The position numbers were made by a program, and so were the translations under genes. The notes below the pieces were generated by a model. That model was not told the origin of the DNA and ran no database searches. It worked only from the letters and a program-made list of their open reading frames with translations. Shown here piece by piece: positions 1 through 7,817 of a stretch of DNA of 64,000 bases (the first letter of the stretch is position 1; the number at the start of each line of letters is the position of its first letter). Origin of the DNA: Paraglaciecola hydrolytica (GTDB lineage Bacteria; Pseudomonadota; Gammaproteobacteria; Enterobacterales; Alteromonadaceae). Location of the stretch: positions 320,845 through 384,844 of the forward strand of contig NZ_LSNE01000007.1 of the NCBI RefSeq assembly GCF_001565895.1, written 5' to 3'.

Positions 1-1368
1 TTTGTATTAGCTAGAGGCACCTTGAGTCATAGACCCATTAACCCCTCTTTGGTGTATTTTTCTACTGATCCTTTGCTTAATTCCTTGACCCTAAACTCGT
101 GGTACAGCGTCATGTTTGCTTTAAAACAAATGAATAGCGAAGGCGACGCCGCCAGTATCTATGGCAAAATGCCCCAGGACGAAATTATTCAGCGTGTGCG
201 TCAAAGCACAGGTTTATCAGCCCAGAGTTTTAACTCACAACAACTACCCACACTGGCACTCAAAACCGCCACTTATCAAGGGCACAAGAAAAACCTCGTT
301 ATTGTTTTGGAAGAAAGCCTTGGCGCGCAGTTTGTTGGCAGCTTAGGTGGCAAAAATCTAACCCCACAACTTGATCAAATCATGGCTGATGGCTGGGCGT
401 TTTCGCAGCTATACGCCACAGGCACTCGTTCGGTACGTGGCATCGAAGCGGTAGTGACTGGTTTTACCCCAACACCAGCGCGTTCTGTGGTGAAACTGAA
501 TAAATCTCAGCAAAACTTTTTTACGCTAGCGGCTTTGCTCAAACAGCAAAATTATCATACCCAGTTTGTTTATGGTGGTGAGAGCCACTTTGACAATATG
601 AAGAGCTTTTTTCTGGGTAACGGTTTTGCACAGATTGTCGATATGCCTGATTTTGCCAAGGTAAATTTTAGTGGTTCTTGGGGCGCATCTGATCAGGATC
701 TTTTTACCCAAGCCGACGCAGAATTAACGCGTTTGGCCCAGAGTGAACAGCCTTTTTTCAGTCTAATTTTTTCATCAAGTAATCATGACCCCTTCGAAAT
801 ACCCGAAGGGGTTATCAACGAACTTGAGGATGAAGATCCTCGCGAGCGCGCCATTCGTTATGCGGATCATGCTTTGGGCGAGTTTTTTGTTAAAGCCAAA
901 CAAAGTAACTATTGGCACAATACGGTATTTCTGGTGGTGGCCGACCACGATGCACGGGTATTTGGTAGTGAATTAGTGCCTGTGAAAAACTTTCATATCC
1001 CTGGGGTGATCCTTGGCCCAGATATCGACGCTAAAATGGATAACAGGCTGGCCAGTCAAATTGACTTGGCACCTACACTGTTGTCGTTGATGGGTATCAG
1101 CGCGGCTAATCCAATGCTTGGCATTGATCTCAATCAGAGCCAAACACCAAGTCGCGTGATGATGCAGTACGATAAAAACTTTGCCTATATGACGGCGGAT
1201 AAAGTGGCCATTTTACAGCCAGATAAAGCCCCAACTTATTATCACTACAACCTTAGCGACAAACGCTTAGAGCCTGCTGAAAGTGATGAAGAGTTAGGTA
1301 AAACAGCGCTCGCCCATGCATTGTTTGGTAACCTAGCCTATCAACAAGGTTGGTATGCGTTACCCTAA
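1..1368 (+). CDS. LTA synthase-like phosphoglycerol transferase, 5' end cut by window
   Basis: Alkaline-phosphatase-superfamily (sulfatase-type) periplasmic enzyme that moves phosphoglycerol from phosphatidylglycerol to a glycan and releases diacylglycerol. The frame is open to base 1, so the TTG at 22 is not the real start and the N-terminal membrane segments lie outside. Seen in the sequence: the strand VIVLEES (metal-binding Glu), the likely nucleophile Thr in ATGTRSVRG, SNHDPF, and the metal-binding VVADHDAR near the C-terminus. The preceding RGTLSHRPINPS stretch is typical of gammaproteobacterial LTA-synthase-like proteins. Gram-negatives have no LTA, so an OpgB-like role on periplasmic glucans (opgGH lie at 26-30 kb) is inferred. 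It converges on dgkA, whose product recycles diacylglycerol. Confidence 0.85.
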   Translation, partial: FVLARGTLSHRPINPSLVYFSTDPLLNSLTLNSWYSVMFALKQMNSEGDAASIYGKMPQDEIIQRVRQSTGLSAQSFNSQQLPTLALKTATYQGHKKNLVIVLEESLGAQFVGSLGGKNLTPQLDQIMADGWAFSQLYATGTRSVRGIEAVVTGFTPTPARSVVKLNKSQQNFFTLAALLKQQNYHTQFVYGGESHFDNMKSFFLGNGFAQIVDMPDFAKVNFSGSWGASDQDLFTQADAELTRLAQSEQPFFSLIFSSSNHDPFEIPEGVINELEDEDPRERAIRYADHALGEFFVKAKQSNYWHNTVFLVVADHDARVFGSELVPVKNFHIPGVILGPDIDAKMDNRLASQIDLAPTLLSLMGISAANPMLGIDLNQSQTPSRVMMQYDKNFAYMTADKVAILQPDKAPTYYHYNLSDKRLEPAESDEELGKTALAHALFGNLAYQQGWYALP

Positions 1369-1384
1369 ATGCGGAACTAAACTT

Positions 1385-1429
1385 TAGAAACTAGAAACTA
1401 GAAACTAGAAACTAGAAACTAGAAACTAG
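1385..1429. repeat. Tandem heptamer repeat (TAGAAAC)6
   Basis: Six exact copies of TAGAAAC from 1385 to 1426 followed by TAG, in the gap between two convergent genes. It contains stop codons in several frames and is non-coding. It resembles the short tandemly repeated heptamers known from cyanobacteria and other bacteria, and copy number probably varies by slippage. Confidence 0.95.
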
Positions 1430-1454
1430 TATCAAGTTATCAGAAACTATTTAC

Positions 1455-1484
1455 TAGCATCTAGCATCTAGCATCTAGCATCTA
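1455..1484. repeat. Tandem heptamer repeat (TAGCATC)4
   Basis: Four exact copies of TAGCATC (1455-1482) plus TA, reaching to one base before the dgkA stop codon. It is a second heptamer of different sequence but the same period and the same leading TAG as the array 25 bases upstream. Confidence 0.95.
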
Positions 1485-1485
1485 A

Positions 1486-1878
1486 TCACTGCTGCAAAAC
1501 GATTATCCGCCATACTGCGTCGCCCCACACCACAACTAACACCGTTAAGGCAATAAACACCACAGCCGAGCCTATGTCTTTAGCGCGGCCTATGAGAGTG
1601 TGATATTCCAATGAAACAGCGTCAGCCACGGCTTCAATCGCCGAGTTTATCAATTCGGCAAAAAGTACCAACATCAAGCTGGCAAACAGCAATAACCAGT
1701 GATTTCGTGATTCACAGAGTAAAAAAGACAGGGGCAATAACACCATAACCAACAGTAATTCTTGGCGAAATGCTGACTCATGTTGCCAAGCGGCTTTAAA
1801 GCCATAATAAGAGCATTTAGTCGCTTTGATGATGCGCCCAATACCAGTGCCATTGGGTTTGTTAACTACTGTAGTCAT
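1486..1878 (-). CDS. dgkA: Diacylglycerol kinase DgkA
   Basis: Small integral inner-membrane kinase that phosphorylates diacylglycerol to phosphatidic acid, recycling the lipid released by phosphoglycerol transfer. The 130-residue length fits the family (about 120). The family signature is clear: ELINSAIEAVADAVS followed by GRAKDIGSAVVFIAL, with three membrane segments. ATG at 1878 is preferred; a GTG three codons upstream (1887) is possible and no strong ribosome site separates them. It is last in a run with the Omp85-type protein 42 bases upstream and the PAP2 phosphatase before that, so co-transcription is likely. Confidence 0.95.
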   Translation of the reverse strand: MTTVVNKPNGTGIGRIIKATKCSYYGFKAAWQHESAFRQELLLVMVLLPLSFLLCESRNHWLLLFASLMLVLFAELINSAIEAVADAVSLEYHTLIGRAKDIGSAVVFIALTVLVVVWGDAVWRIIVLQQ

Positions 1879-1920
1879 AATATTCACTTGTTAGAACTGA
1901 GCCTTGCTGACTCATTATGG

Positions 1921-3570
1921 TTAAAATGATTGTTTTACTTGGGCGCGCCATGCCCAACTATCTACATTGTCAGTGCTGGTCAGCGGCTTAACTAAGTCGA
2001 TATGGATCACACTCTGATGGCTGGCACGATTAGAATACAATCTGGCGCCAATGCCAACACTGCTTAATACTTGATCTGTCTCATTAAGTAGCCCTTCATC
2101 TCCGCCCCAAGCACGGCCAACGTCAACAAAACCAGCAAAACCTACATCCAGAATTTTATAAATATTGTAGCCACTATACAGGCGGGCTTCGAGACTACCA
2201 GACACACTATGTTCACCATGCTGATACTGTAAAGGATAACCACGCACGCCGCTTTCATCTCCCACAGTTTGTGGTAAATCTAACCAGGGATTGTGCTCGG
2301 TACTTACTGATAAACGTGAGTACATGCCAAGTAAAGGGGTATAACGTTTAAAGTATTCGGCGGTGACCGAAAGTAAATAGTGATCGGCTAGACTTTGATT
2401 AAAGGTTGCATCGCCACTAGCAGACATTAACAGCAAACCATCATTTACTTGCCAACCCTTATCAAGATTGAGCTGAAGATGGTAGCCCAGCCCAGATTGG
2501 GTATTATCTTGAGCAAAATCGAGGCCCAGTTTGGCTTGATAATGCCAACCAAGGTTGATGTCTTCGGCTTGATCGATAAGGTAGATATCTGACATCACCC
2601 GAAAGTCTCGCTGCAAAGACTCAAAACCCAGCCAAACATATTGAAATCGCCGGTCTTGGGGCAATAATTCGGCAGACGACAAATTCAGTAAGTCAGGGCT
2701 AAAGCGATACTCTTCATCCACTAAACCCACCGAAATACGCTGACTAAGTAACAGTGTTGAGTCGAACTGCCAACCTGTGGCAGCTTCATAACGATGACTT
2801 TGACTGGCAAACGTATTACGAATACCGCCATTGTGAAAAATATCTACGACTTTGTCATCAGTCAGGTAATTGGCCAAAAACATCGTGTCGCTACGGGCAT
2901 CATAAAAGGGGCGATCAAATTTAAGGTCTAATAGATTGCCATCATCGTTATCTAAAAAATCGAATAACAAGGTTGAATGTTCCATCAGCATGGGAGTGGC
3001 AGATTTAAGTGTTAATTGGTATCCACTGCGTTGCTCGTCGGTATTGTATTTAAAGCGGGTGCGAATACCTAAACCCAACAAGTTGTCTTCTTTGATACCG
3101 ACAGAAAATTTACTTTCTCCGCCTTTATGGCTAAAACTGACGGTAGGGATCAATGACCAATTATCCCAGGTTTGCACTGTAACCACGGCTGGATCTTCGT
3201 CTGTGCAACTGCCGCTGATACTCACCCTTGCATCACGTATATAGGCTTGACTGCGAATAATACGTTCGGCTTCAGCTAAATCCTCAGGCGTAATACTATC
3301 ACCTACCGTAAAAGGCAGGCGTTCGGCGATAACCTCTGCCTTAGTATTAATATGTAGCCAATTGGCAAAACGGTGCAGGGCGATAGTATCCGCCGCACTT
3401 TCATCAAAAATGGGATTGGTTTCTATGGCTAGCTTAGCGACTGTTGTTTTATTGACTGGCATCAGGTGCCTGTCGGTACCAAGGTAACGCAGTCCACACT
3501 CCCCCAATTCTGTGGCATGTAGCATGCAAAATGGTAGGTAACAGATACCAGACAACAGCCACTGTTTCAT
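1921..3570 (-). CDS. Omp85/BamA-family outer membrane protein
   Basis: Predicted outer-membrane beta-barrel of the surface-antigen (Omp85) superfamily. A signal peptide covers roughly residues 1-19. A POTRA-like region follows (about 75-135, with PFTVGDSITPEDLAEAERI and the next strand), then a 16-strand-type barrel ending in Phe. The L6 motif is visible as GVRGYPLQY, and GFVDVGRAWGG precedes the last strands. At 549 residues with one clear POTRA it is too short to be BamA or TamA. It starts inside the last codons of the PAP2 gene (4-base ATGA overlap), so the two are translationally coupled. Substrate unknown; a role in envelope lipid or protein export is inferred from neighbours. Confidence 0.85.
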   Translation of the reverse strand: MKQWLLSGICYLPFCMLHATELGECGLRYLGTDRHLMPVNKTTVAKLAIETNPIFDESAADTIALHRFANWLHINTKAEVIAERLPFTVGDSITPEDLAEAERIIRSQAYIRDARVSISGSCTDEDPAVVTVQTWDNWSLIPTVSFSHKGGESKFSVGIKEDNLLGLGIRTRFKYNTDEQRSGYQLTLKSATPMLMEHSTLLFDFLDNDDGNLLDLKFDRPFYDARSDTMFLANYLTDDKVVDIFHNGGIRNTFASQSHRYEAATGWQFDSTLLLSQRISVGLVDEEYRFSPDLLNLSSAELLPQDRRFQYVWLGFESLQRDFRVMSDIYLIDQAEDINLGWHYQAKLGLDFAQDNTQSGLGYHLQLNLDKGWQVNDGLLLMSASGDATFNQSLADHYLLSVTAEYFKRYTPLLGMYSRLSVSTEHNPWLDLPQTVGDESGVRGYPLQYQHGEHSVSGSLEARLYSGYNIYKILDVGFAGFVDVGRAWGGDEGLLNETDQVLSSVGIGARLYSNRASHQSVIHIDLVKPLTSTDNVDSWAWRAQVKQSF

Positions 3571-4349
3571 TGAGATTTCTCCAAAACGGCAAAGCCATTT
3601 GCCGTGTTTATGTGATCACTGGCAGTTGCGCTAAATGTTTGTATATAAACATGTTTTGTTTGTTTTGATGGGGAGCTTAGTGCCCGTGAAAATACCAGCC
3701 ATAAAGCAAAGCAGCAATACCAACATAACAAAGCAGTTGTGATATCGTGGGATAAAAAGTGGGCGCCACGAAGTTGTTGAGCTAGACCAAATAAACCGCC
3801 CATCACTATGGCAGGCAGCAGCCAATAAAGGGCTAATGAAGGAGATTGTGTTGGTCGCCATAGTTTTAGGCAAAAATACAAACTAAATAAGGCATAACCG
3901 CCAGAAGCATGACCTGCTGGAAAACACTGACGTCCAGACTCATGGCTAGAAAAAGCTTGATGCAGATACAAATAAACTTGCTCTCCACCTAAACCTTGTA
4001 CATCCCAAGGGCAAGGCAATAAGCTGATATATTTTAAAGTTGAAATTACGACGATGGATAACAAACTGGCCAACAAGGTATATAACAAAGCCATACGCTG
4101 GGTTTTGTTAAACCAATTAAAAATAAAGCTGAAGGCGGTGAGCAGTAAAGTACTTATCAGCAACACTGCAACGATATTACGTCCACCTTTGTGCAGCAGA
4201 TTTTCCAGTATCCAATTATTCTGCCAAGCCCAGCCTTGGTTTAAAGCAAAAATTTGCTGCGCTAACCATAAGTCGGCACCACTGTACTGTAAAAATATAA
4301 GGCCTAAGGTGCCATACAAAGCGGGTGTGTACCAACGTAAGTGCTGCAA
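3567..4349 (-). CDS. PAP2-family membrane phosphatase
   Basis: Membrane-bound acid phosphatase of the PAP2 type (phosphatidic acid, PGP or undecaprenyl-pyrophosphate class). Several hydrophobic segments are present and the three PAP2 motifs are recognisable: KYISLLPCPWD, then CFPAGHASGG with the catalytic His, then LRGAHFLSHD with the nucleophile His and its Asp partner. Start is TTG at 4349, chosen because AAGG lies about seven bases upstream. It overlaps the Omp85 gene by four bases and heads the PAP2-Omp85-dgkA operon. Substrate cannot be read from sequence; the dgkA neighbour makes a lipid phosphate plausible. Confidence 0.85.
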   Translation of the reverse strand: MQHLRWYTPALYGTLGLIFLQYSGADLWLAQQIFALNQGWAWQNNWILENLLHKGGRNIVAVLLISTLLLTAFSFIFNWFNKTQRMALLYTLLASLLSIVVISTLKYISLLPCPWDVQGLGGEQVYLYLHQAFSSHESGRQCFPAGHASGGYALFSLYFCLKLWRPTQSPSLALYWLLPAIVMGGLFGLAQQLRGAHFLSHDITTALLCWYCCFALWLVFSRALSSPSKQTKHVYIQTFSATASDHINTANGFAVLEKSQ

Positions 4350-4455
4350 AATTTAACCTTACCAAATTAGTTTCAGCCTTCAGCATAGTGATACTGTCTT
4401 AAGTGATGCTTAATGCGGTAAGCATAAAAAACATAGTTCTAGTGATATAACCAAA

Positions 4456-4490
4456 CAACCTGAAGATACGAATTCTGCTTCTTCAGGTTG
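4456..4490. promoter_or_regulatory. Perfect 11-bp inverted repeat in divergent promoter region
   Basis: Arms CAACCTGAAGA (4456-4466) and TCTTCAGGTTG (4480-4490) are perfectly complementary around a 13-base loop. The site lies between the divergent PAP2 operon and DUF1993 gene. There is no T tract on either strand, so an operator or leader hairpin is at least as likely as a terminator. Confidence 0.5.
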
Positions 4491-4594
4491 CTTGGGTATA
4501 TATTTCAAGTTTTGTATGTAGCTGCTATTGAATCACTAGGACTGTGGCATTATGTTGAGTAAACACGTTAACCTTCACTCTTAAGGAATGTTCC

Positions 4595-5101
4595 ATGTAC
4601 TACGATCTTACCGTTGTTCAATTTACCAAAATGCTTAAAAACCTCAGCGCCATTCTGGAAAAGGCCGAAGCCTTTGCCGCTCTTAAAAAGGTCGAAACTT
4701 CGGTACTACTTAACTCTCGTTTGTCGGTTGATCAGTTTAACCTTATTCGTCAGGTACAAATTTCTACAGACATAGCTAAATTAGCTGTAGCACGTTTAAC
4801 CGGTAAAGACGCCCCGAAACATGAAGATAACGAAACAACCTTGGCCGAATTAGAAGCCCGTATCCAGTCAGTGATTGAGTATTTGGCGACGTTTTCAGAA
4901 GCTGATTTTGCCGACACCGCTACGCGCTCTGTTTCGCAACCACGTTGGGAAGGAAAATATCTAACTGGCCATGAATTTGCCATGCAATGGGCAGTGCCAA
5001 ATGTGTATTTCCACGTTACAACGGCCTACGCCATCTTGCGCCATTTAGGTATGGACGTAGGTAAAAAAGATTATTTGGGCGAGATGCCGTATAAGTCGTA
5101 A
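4595..5101 (+). CDS. DUF1993 family protein
   Basis: A 168-residue soluble protein of the DUF1993 family, a four-helix DinB-like fold of unknown activity. Recognisable family features are the N-terminal YYDLTVVQFTKMLKNLSAIL, the central LIRQVQISTDIAK, and the C-terminal WAVPNVYFHVTTAYAILRHLG ending in DYLGEMPYKS. AAGGAATG precedes the ATG at good spacing. It stands alone, divergent from the PAP2 operon. A hairpin with 8-bp arms (5112-5119/5135-5142) follows the stop, without a T run. No catalytic role is claimed. Confidence 0.85.
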   Translation: MYYDLTVVQFTKMLKNLSAILEKAEAFAALKKVETSVLLNSRLSVDQFNLIRQVQISTDIAKLAVARLTGKDAPKHEDNETTLAELEARIQSVIEYLATFSEADFADTATRSVSQPRWEGKYLTGHEFAMQWAVPNVYFHVTTAYAILRHLGMDVGKKDYLGEMPYKS

Positions 5102-5215
5102 ATACGTGTAATGCTGCTAGGTCTATTTCAGGCTTAGCAGCAGATGTTAGTCATTTGTTAACACAGTTATAACGCTTTTAGTTGCTTTCTGCTATGCTGG
5201 CTTCAACAACATTTG

Positions 5216-6175
5216 ATGGCCAATATAATGCGCAACTTATTGTATTTAGTATTGTTTTTATGTTTTTTTAAAGTTCATGCTGACACCTCAGACATCCGCA
5301 CAGATTTAAGTCTAACAGCAGACTCTAAACCTCAGACCGGTGTACCTAAAGGTCAGTTGCTCGGGCCATTTGAATTTCATAGTCAGATTATTGCTGATAC
5401 CGTCAGACGCTATTGGTTGTTTGTACCCGCGCAATATGATGGTACTCAGGCCGCCAGTTTACTGGTATTTCAAGATGGCCAACGGGCCACCAATCCAAAC
5501 GGTTCATTACGGGTGCCGCAGGTACTAGAAAACCTGATTGCCAAGGGCGATATGCCCGTCACAATCGGTTTATTTATCACACCGGGTAACCAATCAGAAC
5601 ATTATCCAGATGACCTAGGCATGAGTAATCCTGATCATCGCTGGCAAGAATATGACGTGCTAAATGATAACTACGTCAGTATGTTAATAAGCGAGCTTAT
5701 CCCCCACATCAGCAAAGATTACCGTTTAACTGACGACCCTGAACAACGGGCGATTGGAGGCACCAGTAGCGGTGCCATCGCTGCATTCACCGCTGCGTGG
5801 CATAGACCCGATTATTTTCGCAAGGTGTTTAGCGCTATTGGCAGTTATGTGTCTATTGGTTATCGACCTGAATTATGGCCAGAACAAGCGGGTGGCCAAG
5901 ACTATCCAGCATTGATCCGCCGTGAGCCCATCCGCCCTATGAAAATCTTTTTTCAAGATGGCACTAATGACTTGGATAACGAGTGGGGCGACTGGTTTTT
6001 AGCCAATCAACAAATGCTAAAAGCACTAGCCTATGCAAATCGAATTGCGGATACCAATCAACTGCAAGGACCACGTTATCAGTTTACCCACGTCTGGACT
6101 GATGGCGAGCATAGTGATCAACACGGCGGCGTTTTATTGCCTGAAGCGTTGCGTTGGTTGTGGGCAAAAGACTGA
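5216..6175 (+). CDS. Secreted esterase D-like alpha/beta hydrolase
   Basis: Exported serine hydrolase of the esterase-D/enterochelin-esterase type. A signal peptide spans about residues 1-22 (hydrophobic LLYLVLFLCFF, then VHA). The nucleophile elbow is GGTSSGAIAA, the acid lies near FQDGTNDLDN, and the catalytic His is in DGEHSDQHGG close to the C-terminus, giving a complete triad. Related proteins act on sugar esters or siderophores; the substrate is not deducible. The start is uncertain: ATG 5216 or 5228 (TTG at 5213 less likely), with no strong ribosome site. Downstream yajD follows after about 80 bases on the same strand. Confidence 0.85.
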   Translation: MANIMRNLLYLVLFLCFFKVHADTSDIRTDLSLTADSKPQTGVPKGQLLGPFEFHSQIIADTVRRYWLFVPAQYDGTQAASLLVFQDGQRATNPNGSLRVPQVLENLIAKGDMPVTIGLFITPGNQSEHYPDDLGMSNPDHRWQEYDVLNDNYVSMLISELIPHISKDYRLTDDPEQRAIGGTSSGAIAAFTAAWHRPDYFRKVFSAIGSYVSIGYRPELWPEQAGGQDYPALIRREPIRPMKIFFQDGTNDLDNEWGDWFLANQQMLKALAYANRIADTNQLQGPRYQFTHVWTDGEHSDQHGGVLLPEALRWLWAKD

Positions 6176-6258
6176 GCTAAAGCATGCATAATTTTGCAGA
6201 GCGAGCCTCCTGCAATAAGAGTTTTTAACAAGTGGTTATTAAGTTTAGGTAAAAACAC

Positions 6259-6612
6259 ATGTCAACCAATTACGATAAAGTTTTTGCTCAGCAGCAAGAG
6301 TACATCGCTAAACGTGCCTCGGGTTATCGCGAACAAGCCCTTAAAATATATCCTTGGATTTGTGGTCGTTGCCGGCGCGAATTTACCCGCAGAAACCTGT
6401 CTGAGCTAACGGTTCATCACGTCGATCACAATCATGATAATAACCCCACTGATGGCAGTAACTGGGAATTACTGTGCCTGTATTGCCATGATGAAGAGCA
6501 TAGTAAGTTTGAAAATTTGGTGCGTTACGGCAGTGCCGAAGAGACTGAAATCAAAAGCAGTACCTACAATCCTTTTGCGGATTTGAAAGAGAGGATGAAG
6601 GGGAAAAATTAA
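6259..6612 (+). CDS. yajD: YajD-family HNH nuclease
   Basis: Small HNH-type nuclease family protein, 117 residues, the usual YajD length. The zinc and catalytic elements are visible: CGRCRREF, then LTVHHVDHNHDNN (HH of the HNH core), the Asn-containing DGSNWELLCLYCHDEEH, with four Cys able to bind zinc. AGGT sits about nine bases before the ATG. Its biological role is not established. A degenerate second copy of its last third is found at 9643-9714, beyond the two genes that follow, so this locus has been rearranged. Confidence 0.9.
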   Translation: MSTNYDKVFAQQQEYIAKRASGYREQALKIYPWICGRCRREFTRRNLSELTVHHVDHNHDNNPTDGSNWELLCLYCHDEEHSKFENLVRYGSAEETEIKSSTYNPFADLKERMKGKN

Positions 6613-6776
6613 AATCCTTATTCACCGTAAAATGTTGAAGGATTATGGTATTTGCTACCTCACGTTAGTGTTCATAACTGCGTTATTGGTATTCTTAAAC
6701 TAGTTAATATTCGACTTGTTCAATCGTTTTAGTTTAATTACATTATCGTTATATCGATTATGAGCTTAAATTTCAT

Positions 6777-7634
6777 ATGATTTACCAATTTGATCATTTT
6801 ACGTTAGACACTACTCAATTTCGATTAACAATAAATGGTTCATTGGCAAATGATGATATTCGAATTATTAGGCTCCTAGCTTTAATTATTCAGACTTCTC
6901 CTAATACCTGCAGTAAGTCTACTATTCGTGAATATATTTGGCCAAATACGGTTGTATCAGATTGGTCAGTGTCACGTTTAATGGCGGATACTCGCAAATT
7001 ATTTAAACACTACGGTTATATAGGGCCACTGATACAAACTGTTCATGGCCAAGGGTATCGCTTAGATGCCAATTTATTTGACCAGCTCAAAGGTATTGAA
7101 CTTCTAACATATAGTACTCCCGTATACCGTAAGTTAAACCTCATGCAAAAATGCGGGATCAAGAGACCTAATATATTGCTAATAACAGTTTTGTTTGGTG
7201 TTGCCATTTTTGTTGGAATAACGACTAACTACAAGTTAAATGCAAATAGTGTCATTTACAGTGAATCGAGCACTGATGTTGCTCGAATATTATGGGTTGA
7301 TGATCATCATCAAAATAATCAACGAGAGCAGCAGTATTTTGTTGAAAATAATATAGCGGTATACAGTGTAGTTTCTACCGAAGAGGCTATTTTGCTGCTT
7401 AAGATATACAAATATACAGCAATCATTTCTGACATGGGTAGAGATTCTGACCCTCTTGCCGGTATTAAATTATTGGATGCGATTCGGGAAACGGGCATCA
7501 CAACACCTTTTTATATTTACACTATCGTCAGCAGTCCTGATTTGGAAGTTGAAGTAGCTAAACGTGATGGGCAGGGCGTAATTACTCAGCGGACAAACTT
7601 GTTTAGCTCTGTTCTAAATCACGTTAAACAGTAA
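6777..7634 (+). CDS. Membrane regulator: winged-helix, one TM segment, receiver-like domain
   Basis: 285 residues with an unusual order. Residues about 5-97 are an OmpR/CadC-type winged helix (TVVSDWSVSRLMADTRKLF recognition region and TVHGQGYRL wing). Residues 132-150 are one hydrophobic segment. Residues about 169-285 look like a response-regulator receiver: ILWVDDHHQNN with the acidic pair D175/D176, IISDMGR with the phospho-acceptor D219, then T249 in FYIYT. The usual conserved Lys after beta-5 is not evident. Lys and Arg before the segment and few after it predict a cytoplasmic winged helix and a periplasmic receiver, which would be odd. AT-rich compared with neighbours. The lipoprotein gene 183 bases downstream is a likely target. 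Function inferred. Confidence 0.8.
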   Translation: MIYQFDHFTLDTTQFRLTINGSLANDDIRIIRLLALIIQTSPNTCSKSTIREYIWPNTVVSDWSVSRLMADTRKLFKHYGYIGPLIQTVHGQGYRLDANLFDQLKGIELLTYSTPVYRKLNLMQKCGIKRPNILLITVLFGVAIFVGITTNYKLNANSVIYSESSTDVARILWVDDHHQNNQREQQYFVENNIAVYSVVSTEEAILLLKIYKYTAIISDMGRDSDPLAGIKLLDAIRETGITTPFYIYTIVSSPDLEVEVAKRDGQGVITQRTNLFSSVLNHVKQ

Positions 7635-7817
7635 AACGTTTGCTATTTCTATATTTTCACAACGTTTCAAAAGATTTCACATCTATTTTCCTTGAATTTT
7701 GCATAATGTTCAAAGCGGCGAACAGTGCAAATTACTGGCTTAGTAACGCTATACAAGGAGGTAATGATATTCATCACCATCCATAGATATTTCTATTTAA
7801 AATTTTTAGAGGTAATC

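Noticed and set aside
1385-1484. CRISPR-like array
   Set aside because: The units are seven bases with no spacers; these are simple tandem repeats.
2936-3244. 102-codon plus-strand frame
   Set aside because: Opposite-strand shadow of the Omp85-family gene, which has clear signal peptide and barrel motifs.
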